This document shows positions 44,992 through 55,668 of a stretch of DNA of 64,000 bases, in pieces. The DNA lies in contig CATQJL010000112.1 of the NCBI GenBank assembly GCA_958299035.1, positions 48,814,941-48,878,940 of the forward strand. The letters run 5' to 3'. The notes below the pieces were generated by a model that was given only the letters and a program-made list of their open reading frames with translations, made no database searches and was not told the DNA's origin. A program made the translations under genes and the position numbers. Within the stretch, counting starts at the first letter, position 1, and each line of letters opens with the position of its first letter. The DNA comes from Cylicocyclus nassatus (Eukaryota > Nematoda > Chromadorea > Rhabditida > Strongylidae).

Positions 44992-47900
44992 AAGATCCGA
45001 TGGCGAGAGCACGACGCTGACACGGCCCTGGGACAGCTCCGGCACTTCAGCAAGTCTGGGAGTCCAACTCTTCAGGCATCCATCTAGCAATTCCTTATTT
45101 TGCAGCGCAATTCTGCGTTGAGGTGCGATTGCACTTAACAAGCTAGAAATTTGTTAAACTGCGAAGGGTGCGCGTAGGAGAGGTTGAGCAGTAAGTCTTG
45201 GTTCTACTACTTTTGAGCTAGCCGTCTTAGTCCTTGCTAAATCAAAAGAGAATCATTAGCCTTAAAAACAAGCTCAGTACGACAATCCAAATAACGACAT
45301 CCGCATCATATTATTGCTTTTTAGTTTGTCATATTGTCACGGAGTTATAGACTAGACTTGTCACTGCGATTTACAGCGACTGCAGATGTTGATCAAAAAA
45401 CTTGGAAGTTTTTCACATCTTGAATTGCGACAACTGTATGACTGAGCGCAAACACAAATCACACAGATGTTGCTAGTTATGCGGTTTCTTCTTCGCAAAA
45501 CACGTTTTCTGTCCTTTAACATTTGCAGAAAAAATCGTAAGGAACGTGAAAAACTACATCTTGAATTCCAGTAAAGGAAAAAACGAGCACCTTTTTTCTG
45601 CTCAACCCCTCTCGAAATTTAGTCTCGTATATGCCTACACTGAGGAGGAAATTCAAAGTACTACGGACAATGCCAGATCCTATCGAGGCGCATTAGGCGA
45701 TTGAGTTATGGCTTTGGCTGTAAAAAGGAAAACTACACTTTCTCGTCTTACAAAAGTGCATTTGCACTTTCGTTGACAGCGATCACTTTTGGAGGATTTT
45801 CTGATTTTTTGCGTGGTTTGCGAAATAAAGCTAATGTTTATGATCAAGCCGCCGTTTAGTCTACTGCGACCATAGCAATGCATTTTTCCCAAAGAATGAA
45901 TAAAACGTGGAACTTTTCTTCATTATGGAGCTCAGAGAATCCTCACGGAATAAGGAAGTGATTCGAAGGCAATACGAGAACGAGCAATCCAGCCAAATGC
46001 CACAGTTTTTGTCATCGGAAATGACTCAAACCCTGAACTCATCATGTAATAAATTGACGAAAAAAGCATGTTTGACCAATCTTCCAGCAAGCAACTAACT
46101 CAGTCCAAAAAATGTGTTGAATCGTCATTTTCTTATGCACAAATGTTGTCGACACCGTACAGTCTGAAGCGTATATTCCAGTCGATTGAAGGCTTGAAAG
46201 AGTGAAACACTTTCAACAATTCGTACAGTGAGAAACTTTGATAAATCAAAGGAAAAATGGTTATTAGGTAATACGCAAAAATTGGAAATATGGGCCAGTC
46301 ATTTTTTACAAGCAAAATTGATATCTAGCCCCATCCCTTCCCTTATCCACTCTGGGTTCGATTTATTGATTTAAATTATTGATTTAAATGCCCAACATAT
46401 TGGATAGAAACGCGCAAACACATTCTACATTCTGTCTCCAGCAGTACGAAAACCTAAAAATAGGATCTCGTGAATATTTCGAAAAATGCTCAACGGGTCA
46501 TGTTATTTGGCGTTAATGGAAACGTGTGCAATTATGCGTAAGTCAAAATGGCGTGGATATCCAAAGGCTTCAAAATTATACTTTTCCATTTTCCAAATGT
46601 GTTTTTATGACGTTTGCTAACTGTGATATCCAGATATTTCTCCACATTTGGATTTGTTGTGCAACTGCAGATATTATCGCCAAAATTTACAACAGCATAG
46701 TTAGTGCACCGTGTACGACAAAGTCGAAGCAAACGAATGAAGCACATAAATACAGCATACATACAAATAGCTCCCTTTTCTACCATGAGTTTAACAAGAG
46801 AGGATGGAAATTTCAGTCCCGCAAGACCATTCTTCGCCGTTAATTAGCGAACAGCTGAATGAGAAAATAGCTCTTGAAAACATGGCTAACCAATAAGGAC
46901 TCTTGGCTCAGTGGTCATGATTTATTAACGATGCAAGGGTAGAGGAAGTAAAGAATTTTACCTAAAAGGCATAGGCCTAATAATAAGTCTGCTGTTCTGG
47001 CTATTTTCGAAAAGAAAAGTGTAGGGCAACAGCAACTTTCAGTAATACCAAACATCAAACACAGACTGATTTTGAATGCGACATAAAACTAGTTACTTTC
47101 AGCATAAATTTTTTACTGTTAGACTAATTTCAGATGTCACTGTCATGAAGCTATGTCAGTCATATTTACAACGCATAAGTTTTGACTCGGTTTATAATTA
47201 CAAACGCGACGCTTTGGCAGAAAAAATTGTTTACGACTCAACCTTCCAGTTTTTTCCTTCTAATTCCGACCTCCTAAAAAGCAGTAAATTATAATAGAAC
47301 TGTCGAAAATATTCATAAAGTTATATTTGAATAAGAGATTTTATACATGACCTAGATTTTCTTTGAAATTATGCCCAGAATTTTCATTTGAAGTCAGGTT
47401 TCATTTGAAATGAACTCAAAACGTTTTTGTTGTTTTTTACGTTAGAAATCCAGACCATTCATCTTCAGAAAACTGCGGACTGTCAATCAGTACACTGGAG
47501 AGAAAAAACTTGAGTTTGTTTACGTAGCTGTTTGGAGAAGATTTATGCTTCTTTTGTTGTCGTGTGTGTGAGCGTTCTTTCCTTGCAGGTTTGGAAAGTT
47601 GAATCGAATATTCAAATAATTCCCGTTTTCCTTGTTGCCTTTCAAAGAGATAAGAAGTTAACTCTAACCGCCATGATAGACCGCATCTCCGAGCTCAAAT
47701 CACCACTCTGGAGTACGCTAAAATGTATGGTTTGGGCAAGAGTTTGTCCGTTTTCTCGGCCACAAATAGATCATAGGAGCGCCGCTTGGGTTGTGACTTA
47801 CATAAATACTCAAAATTATTATCCAGTGCCCAGACCTTCCAGATCCACCAACCCCTCCGACCCCGACCCCTGCTCACATCGGTGCGTGTCCGAAGTGTAT

Positions 47901-48496
47901 TTACGTACTACAGATAGAATTTCATCCGCGCGCTTTCAAGTCGCGAAATGATCACAAACCATGTAGCCGACGCAGCTTGTTTTATTATACTCACCAGTTC
48001 GGTGGCGCTAAATCAAATACAAACACACTGCTGTATTGAGATTCCCTCCCCACTCCTCCGCTGTTTTTCCCCCCAAGACAAACACCAACAAATCGGCTGC
48101 ATCTGTAGCCCCCAATGCGAGGTTCAATCACGTTCAAATGCGCGTGTTTTCGTTTAAGCTGCAAAGCTGCTTTATAACAAACCCGTTGCAGCCATTCACG
48201 CATTAGTCGCAGCTCTCGGCAGGAAGTAAATCTTGGATAAATGTGAAGAGCGGAGAAAAATTGCGTCGCATTTTGTAGCCTAGCCAGGCTTTCCGACAAA
48301 TCGCGTAAAAAACACCGCTGCAATAGAAATGCAAAGCTTTTCTGACTTATTGGCAAACCTCTCCCTCGTTTCTATGTCTTTCTAGCTAGTGAGAAACAAT
48401 TTGCTTGATGTTTACACACGGCATGCAAATTGCTAGTCAGATCCTGAGTTAGATTTTCTGCTAACATGTTGCAGGAGATCCTGATGTTTCTTATGC
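44992..48496. other. no gene seen
   Basis: Several 60-140-codon frames exist (the longest at 47532-47951), but none shows similarity, a start context or splicing that sets it apart from chance. Confidence 0.35.
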
Positions 48497-48704
48497 CTAA
48501 GGCCTCGGGCATACCTCACGCGATTTCAGTCGCCACTCGATTTGGCAATACTCCAAATGTTCATAACTCATTCTACGGAGTTTCTGAAACCTACGAAAGT
48601 TATACATGTTGTGCATTTGAGGTCTTCCAGTATTGAATTTGAAGACATATGGCATGCCAGATCGCGTGGAGACTGAAATCGCGTGAGGTATGTCCCTTGC
48701 CTAA
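48497..48704. mobile_element. 208-bp MITE, CTCGGGCATACC type
   Basis: Inverted ends CCTAAGGCCTCGGGCATACC and, inward from the right, TTAGGCAAGGGACATACC, continuing with the shared CTCACGCGATTTCAGTC. The non-repeated centre is about 120 bp. It shares its terminus style (CTAxxCCTCGGGCA) with the element at 61569. Confidence 0.8.
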
Positions 48705-48797
48705 AGTGGGGGGGGGGGAGTTGAAAGTCAAGAAAACGCAGAAAATTCCAATTCGGCGAGAAAATTTGTGTCAGCTTGTTAACACATTGACGACAAC

Positions 48798-48860
48798 GTG
48801 ACCCACATGGTGGGTCATGTAATGACTACCACTTGGGACAATGTGACCCACATGGTGGGT
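48798..48860. repeat. duplicated 18-bp palindromic motif
   Basis: GTGACCCACATGGTGGGT occurs at 48798-48815 and again at 48843-48860, 45 bp apart. The core ACCCACATGGTGGGT is a near-palindrome. It could be a paired protein-binding site or a short duplication; nothing nearby decides this. Confidence 0.7.
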
Positions 48861-49084
48861 TACGGCTTAAATCTTGTTAAAATGTCTGTTGTCTTGGATT
48901 ACAATCGTTTTGAAGTTCTTTTGCGCTCTGACCTTGGAAGATACTTTTGCGTTTTTCACCAGTTTCATAGAATTACTGTAGATATACTGTAGTTGTCGAT
49001 CTGCATAATTTTAGCTGAAGATTTTTGGCTTATTCGTGAAAGGCATTGTCCCACGCGGCAGACAACTCAAATTGCATGTTGTCG

Positions 49085-49547
49085 TTAAAGGCAGTGTCCG
49101 GGCAAAAACTAGATTTTGAGATTTTGTGCTTACTTGGGCCTATTCGCTACGCTGAACCCAAAAATGCACATTGAAGAGCGCGAAAATGGCGACAAACGGC
49201 TCTAACACAGAAGGGAAATGAGCAGGTGGGCGGGGTCCTCCCCACTGCGAATTCACGTTCCCGGCTTCCGGAGCGACCTTCTCGCTTCCGGTTTCAAGTC
49301 AATCATTCGCACTAGGCCGGTAACGATATTAGAACGGCTAGCGGAATCGAGAAAATCGCTCCGGAAGCTGGGAGCGTGAAATCGCACTGGGGAAAGTCCC
49401 GCCCACCTGCTGATTTCCCCCCTATATTAGAGCCCTTTTTCGCCGTTTTCGCGCTTTCCAATGTGGATTTTCGGATTCAGCATGGCGAATAGGCCCGTAT
49501 AAGCACAAAATCTCAAAGTCGAGTTTTTGCCCGGACACTGCCTTCAA
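49085..49547. mobile_element. TTAAAGGCA-family foldback MITE
   Basis: Ends TTAAAGGCAGTGTCCGGGC and, inward from the right, TTGAAGGCAGTGTCCGGGC. The whole 463 bp is an imperfect palindrome: CAGGTGGGCGGG near 49225 pairs with CCCGCCCACCTG near 49400. Internal blocks are shared with the 19981 element. Non-coding. Confidence 0.85.
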
Positions 49548-50368
49548 CGTGTTGAATAGATGGTATGCCCTACATGCATCTTGTGTGTGATTGCACGTAT
49601 CAGATCCCGGCTGACTCCCAAACTGTATCAGTACAACGTAATGTTTGATATTTTGTTGATATGTTCTTATCGCAATGTCCCAGTTTTACGGCTCTAATCG
49701 TGAAGGCATAATTAGAGCGGCACAAAATGACGCGACCATAGTTTTTTTTGCGCAAATTCCATGCATAATTCACAAGCATTTGACGCAGAGCCCATTCGTT
49801 CCTATTATCGAATGCGGGGGTTCAGTAGATTTTGCATATGAGCAAAAAATGTGTTAGTTATGCATGTGCGCCTATGTGCAAAACTCACAAAAAAACGCTT
49901 TTGGCTATGGTAAAAAAGCAAAAGGCGCTATTTTTAGAGAAACTATGTGAAAGCTTAAAGACAGCGATATTCATAGTTAATATTCATTGAAAATGCAAGC
50001 GTTAGAACTTTTCGTCCAGAATTTAATCATACAATCCTTCTTTTCTGCAAGCACAGAGGGTTCACTGGGAGCAGGATGCGTTGCAAAAGTGGAGCACTTT
50101 TTGCATACACTTCAGATGTGTAAGATTATGCAGAGTACAGAATAAGTACGAATGAGATGTTCTTAGGCGTTAGAAAGCGTTTTGATATAATGCGTAAGTG
50201 TTTAGTTGACATCCAACGACCATAAACTTATCCAATTAAATAATTATCTATTGATGATGTTTTTAATGCAGGAAGTGATTCCCAAGAAAAATTCCTTGGT
50301 GTTAGTACCAACTGCCGAATGATAATAACGGATTAGTTCTGAATTAGCGGCAGAGTTTTGCGCACAGC
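49548..50368. other. no gene seen
   Basis: AT-rich sequence; a 60-codon frame at 49675 has no similarity. Confidence 0.35.
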
Positions 50369-50370
50369 TA

Positions 50371-52941
50371 TACTTGGGTAATTCGAGAATTTCTCATCGA
50401 ATGAATGAATATCGAATAAATTCGAAAAGGAAAAATTTCGAATAAACGAATATCGAATAAATTCGAAAATAAAAAATCTCGAATAAACGAATATCGAATA
50501 AATTCGGAAAATCAAAAATATCGAATGAATGAATTTCGAATAAATTCGGAAAATCAAAAATATCGAATGAATGAATTTCGAATAAATTCGGAAAATCAAA
50601 AATATCGAATGAATGAATATCGAATATATTCGAACATTGGAGGTCAAATTTCGAATAAATATTCGAATGATTTATCGAATAACTAAAGCAATCACATCTC
50701 AAACTTGCCGACATATCTGGCTAAAGCCGATCCAATCATAATCAGACCCCTAGTATCCCCTATACCAACTGCTAGCTTAAAATTTCTAAAAATTGCTGAA
50801 ATCAATAAAATAGATCTCGGTGTTTTAATCAGCAACCTCACTTACCCCTTTGTACCAACTCCCAAACTCGTAGCTCAAGATTTTCCAAAAATCGATAAAA
50901 TCGATGAAGTAAATTTTCATCCATAATCAGCACCCCCAACCTCGTAGCTCAAGATTTTCCAAAAATCGATAAAATCGGTAAAGCAAACTTTTATCCATAA
51001 TCAGCACCTTCACTTACCCCCTTGTACCAACTCCCAACCTCGTAGCTGAAGATTTTTCAAAAATCGATAAAGTCGGTCGGCAACTAGTCTATACACCAGC
51101 AAAAAGTCATATTTTACCCATTATTGGACGATCTAAAAAAGCAGTCGATATAAATTTTTATGCTGCGGCCAAAAGATTCTTCTTTATATGGTCTGAAAGA
51201 GACTGATGTACACCAGAATTAGCTTTATTTCTTATCAGCATCAACAATGTAAAAGCAAAGGGCTTGCTCTACTTTCTAATGATTGGGATACTTCTTCCAC
51301 ATACTGTAGGAATATATGATGGACATCTTATCATCAGCTTATCTATCTCTTTGCTCAACTTTCATTACTAGATTCAATCCTTATGACCATTGAGCACATT
51401 CGTGACAATAAACTTCGAGATCAAACATCTATTTCGTTTCATTTGGGATTTTCTGAGACTTACAGCCAGAAGTCTATTGCCGGACGAAGTGCACCAGCCA
51501 TCTTCAAGCGGTCGCGAGCGTCGTGAAAGCGGCTGCACTTCGTGATCCTTGGGCGCTGTGCACCGTACGGGTAAGAACCGCATCTGTACACTTTGACCCT
51601 GCGGCTTTGTTCGACAGCAGACCATATTTGTCAGACTTCCACTAGATTTCAGAGACGTTTAGCAGTGTAAAGATAAAATTGGCTGGAGCTAAATCTAAAA
51701 ATGAGAAACATTGCAACTTGGTATAAGCACCTAACGAGCTGTTCGGATTCATAGCGCTAGGTGTGTGATCTTTTGAAGCAATAAGGTGGCCACATATGTA
51801 CTTAAATTCCACAAATGCTGCGATACATTGCCTGTTCATCGGAGACTTTCGTCTTGAGTGGTATAAGCTAGTCGTGGACGAAGGCATGTGGTTTCCTCCG
51901 CGAAGCGAGCACGAATGCCCCTATAATCCCGGGCATAATGCAGGCATTTCAGTGGCGACGTGGTATGGCAATACGCAAATTGTCCAAAACCTATTCTAAA
52001 AGTACAGAATGCAGGGCATTTATCTTTTTAGTATGTTGTACACGCTAAACATTTCTGGTAAGCTGCCATTACATCTGAAGACATCTCGTAACTGGCAAAT
52101 CGCGTACGGCGGTCTAAACCGTTTAATCGTGCAGCACAACTGCCCTTTACTCAAAATACACAATTCGCAAAAAACTCCAAGGTAACGAATAGGCAGTTTT
52201 GCAATAATTTATGCGAGCAAGAGTGCTCACTAGTGTGGGCTTTGCGTACCGCAAGCATGAGCAATGCAAAGAAAGAAGAACAGCCATTTCAATTCAGTAA
52301 GAACTCAGAACAACATGAGCTTGAATTTGCTATCTTGTCTGCTGATTTGGTGCAAATAGCAGTGCGAACAATCTCATTGATCGAAAAAACATCAATTAAA
52401 ATCCACATATGATGTTTTTTACCGTCGAAAGCAGTCGGAAGAATGCCACCCTCCATACATTTCAAAGGTATACCGGTTGCAAAAGATGCATTACCGAGTT
52501 TTGCGAAAAAGAACGCGGAAGTGAGCTTAATACTCAGCAGTTGGCTCTGCAACAAAGTCGAATAATCTGAATACGGAGTACATTCGAATACGAATTCGAA
52601 TAAACATTCGAATAAAACATTCGAATAAAATCTATTTGAAACCCCGTTTTTTGATTATTCGAGTTTTCGAATAATATTCGAAACTCGTTTTTTGATTATT
52701 CGAGTTTTCTAATAATATTCGAAACCTCGTTTTTTGATTATTCGAGTTTTCGAATTTTATTCGAAACCCTGTTTTTAAAAAATTCGAGTTTCGAATTTTT
52801 TTCGAAACCCCGTTTTCTCAATTATTCGAGTTTCGAATATTATTCGAAAATGGAAGAACTCCGAATATCGAATTTCGAATACGAATATATTCGAATGTTT
52901 TATTCGAATGATCGAATTTCTATTCGATTCGGACCCAAGTA
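50371..52941. mobile_element. 2.57-kb element with TTCGAA-rich subterminal arrays
   Basis: Inverted tips TACTTGGGT at both ends with flanking TA (50369-50370, 52942-52943). Subterminal arrays follow: about 50400-50690 repeats ATCGAATGAATGAAT..TTCGAATAAATTCGG units of about 43 bp; about 52555-52920 repeats TTTTTTGATTATTCGAGTTTTCGAA-like units of about 43-47 bp. Next to the left array, 50720-51075 holds three or four repeats of CCAACTCCCAACCTCGTAGC and AAAATCGATAAAATCG, related to the 120-bp monomers at 29888-31856. Internal frames (51374-51625 minus, 51642-51999) are not recognisable as a transposase. Probably a non-autonomous or decayed DNA transposon. Confidence 0.65.
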
Positions 52942-52943
52942 TA

Positions 52944-53667
52944 CTGTACTACATTGTTTTCGGTGGCGTGCCGGTCAACTGCTGTTTTGCAGCCATACTC
53001 AAAATCCCTCTTTGCAGACATGCAGACTACACCGCTTTGAACTTTCATTCAAAAGTCCATACCAAGTCTATAGCATAGTTCTTGCGCTTAAGATTTTTTG
53101 GGAGATATCTCATAACTGAAGTCCCTTACATCACAACTGCAAGCTCTTAGTGTCTGCTTCCTAAATTTCGTAGTTTTTTTAGTGAACGCCAAGGCACAAA
53201 GAACAATAATATTTATAGTTGTAAGTACTCGCTTATAAATCCCCAACTCTCTCGATTTATAGCCGACTCCAACCCAGTTTTGTTTTTGGTTTCGGGGAGT
53301 AGTTTCCATCTTCCAGTCATTTCGGACATCCGCCGTCGAATATCGTTTATCGGATGAGCGAACCAACATACAGCCATGGATCGGTGCGACTGCTGCTAAA
53401 GCGTCCTCGTATTTTCGAAACGTCCATCGTTCGAGTTGCGACCTTTCACGGCCAAAGGGACAGAGCCAGTTGCGAAACTGTCAACGACAGCAGATTTCTG
53501 CCGGTGATACGCGAAAAATCTACGCAGTTGTGACGCTGTCGACAAGCACACGCACATAAAATTCAGCTCACCCCTCTCTCCACGACTGGTAAGTCCTGGT
53601 GCACATGCACAATGACGAAAGCTATTCTTTTGCCCTATGTATTTCTTTGACTGATGGGAAGTCTGAT
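52944..53667. other. no gene seen
   Basis: No recognisable gene or repeat; frames of up to 98 codons lack support. Confidence 0.35.
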
Positions 53668-53802
53668 ATGACGAATGAAGAGAATCAAGCACGTATTGAG
53701 GAACGAGCTGAAAAGGAAGCTCTTATCACTTTGAGAGGAGACTTTGTGCCAAGACAAACATCACAAAATATCATCCAATTTTGCGATGTTCTTCTTTCGT
53801 GA
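53668..53802 (+). CDS. candidate terminal exon, hypothetical
   Basis: From ATG 53668 a 44-residue frame reads as a plausible helical stretch (TNEENQARIEERAEKEAL), then LRGDFVPRQTSQN and a stop. The charged, low-bias composition looks more protein-like than its surroundings. No upstream exon with matching splice sites was found, so it may be chance. Confidence 0.2.
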   Translation: MTNEENQARIEERAEKEALITLRGDFVPRQTSQNIIQFCDVLLS

Positions 53803-54241
53803 TCAAATAAGGCAACAATCAAAGACAGCATAAATCAATCAAAGCATTTCATACAGATTCTACTTGCGGATTTTTTTTTGATTCGATGCGCCCTCTGATA
53901 TATAAATATAATACAGACAAAGAAATCCAAACAATTTTATCTGCAAAAGCGTCGAAAAAGTCCACCTTTACATCGTTGCATATGGTATAAACATAGTTCC
54001 CGCGATAACTGCTTCAAAAACAAGCCTGACGCATCGCAAGATACTGCTGCGCGCTTCCTTTTGCATCTGATGTTCAATATTGTCAAAGCAAGTTGTTTTC
54101 GCATACTTGATGTTTGGTACGTAGACTATGCAAAAAATAATGGCTTAAAAAAACAGCAGCCTGACCCTCGCACCATACAAAATCGCGGTTCTTCCTTTTA
54201 CGTATTTGATACAATTTATTATGCAGATCAGCGGTTCACTG
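53803..54241. other. no gene seen
   Basis: AT-rich non-coding sequence. Confidence 0.35.
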
Positions 54242-54243
54242 TA

Positions 54244-54721
54244 CAGGGTGCGCCACAATTATTTGCGCGTGTATCATTAAGCGTCATAAAAACATGAGAC
54301 CGGCTCAGCCAGCCGTCAAGCTTGATATTGTTTTCTTGATTCTACAACATTGTATCTTAGTTGAAAATGGTAAAATTGCTTGTTTTGCTTTTCGGTAAAA
54401 ATTCATAATATTTCTCTGACTTTGACGCGTGCTGCACGCGGGAAGAGGCCCACAAACTTGCCCAGTATGTGTCTTTTTAATGATCGCTTCTCCCAGGTGA
54501 AGAATTCGCCATAAAATAGTTCTAATCTTTGACTTCAAGTGCGTTTTTTTCTGTCACGAACATTGCTCTTTGCAAATCTTACTTCCTTAAATAGAGACCG
54601 ATTTGAGATCTTGATAGTGCTTTTTGTAGAGTATGCCTACGGCATTCTGTGACATTAAATCCGCACCAAATTTCTCATTGCCATTATTGTGGCATTACTT
54701 TGAATATTTTGGCGCACGCTT
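54244..54721. mobile_element. 478-bp mariner/Tc1-type MITE
   Basis: Left end CAGGGTGCGCCACAATTATT next to TA (54242-54243). The right end, inward, is AAGCGTGCGCCAAAATATT next to TA (54722-54723). The terminal match is short and imperfect. It lies 11 bp from the next foldback. Confidence 0.5.
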
Positions 54722-54732
54722 TAGGTTGAATA

Positions 54733-55666
54733 TTAGGTTTTTACATGAGTTTTGTTATACTTTAACTTCTTACTGCGATAAGTCATGCATCTCATATTCT
54801 TTACAGGGCTCCGGGATGCCATTCGATAGAGCAGAGCAAGCTCTAAAAGATAGTTTGCAAAAGTCACCACCTTCGATCCACAGTAAGTTTGCATCCGAAT
54901 CTGAATCTACTAAATGCTCAAAAATTTAGAAATTTCATATCTTTGTTCAAAAAATCCCACTAATCTCCAACTTGTTCATAAAGATTGCACGCTATATCTG
55001 ATGCTCTTATGTACCGTTGCTGTATTTTTTTCTCATCTAGAAACCGAGAAAACGAATATTTTCTTGTTTTAACAAAAATGAAGCTATGCTGTTTCTATTC
55101 ATGTAGCTGTATACTACAATCTCTTAGAAGTACAACCGTGAATTTTCAGCTTTCCGCATGCCATGGTTCTGGAAAAAAACGGAATTTAACATTGAACATC
55201 CGAGTGAGAAAAGCTAAATTCGGTATTTTCAAAAACGGCTTCTCGAAAGCTAAAAATTTACGGTTATACTTCTAAGGGCTTGTAGTATACAACTACGTGA
55301 ATAGAAACAGTATAACTTGGTTTTTGTAAAAACAAGGAATTTTTCGTTTCCTCAGTTTCTAGATGAAAAAATACAGCAACGAGCATACTAGCGTCTGATA
55401 TAGTGTGCAATTTGCTTGAACAACTTGAAGATCCGTAAGGTTTGAACGAAGATATGAATTTTTCCTTATTTTCTAAGCATTCAGTGCGAATCAGATTCCG
55501 GATGCAAACTTACTATGTGACGAAGCTGCTGCGAACTTTTGCATACCATCTTGTAGAGCTTGCTTTGCTCTATCGAACGGTACCCTGGAGCCCTATTGAA
55601 ATCATGAAGTTCATGACTTATCGTCGTAAGAAATTAAAGTGTAACAAGATTTATGTAACAGCCTAA
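54733..55666. mobile_element. 934-bp mariner-type foldback
   Basis: Left end TTAGGTTTTTACATGAG and, inward from the right, TTAGGCTGTTACATAAA, with TA on both sides (54731-54732, 55667-55668). The arms (54733-55165 and 55240-55666) are imperfect inverses along their whole length of about 430 bp, e.g. TTTCTATTCATGTAGCTGTA and the complement near 55290. The interior loop is about 75 bp. No transposase. Confidence 0.85.
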
Positions 55667-55668
55667 TA

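Noticed and set aside
47532..47951. 139-codon frame with a hydrophobic start
   Set aside because: The start is not an ATG, the hydrophobic part is short and the rest has no similarity or splice support. Such lengths are expected by chance in 64 kb.
50371..52941. CRISPR-like array from the regular 43-bp repeats
   Set aside because: The units are contiguous AT-rich repeats without unique spacers, in a eukaryotic transposon-like context.
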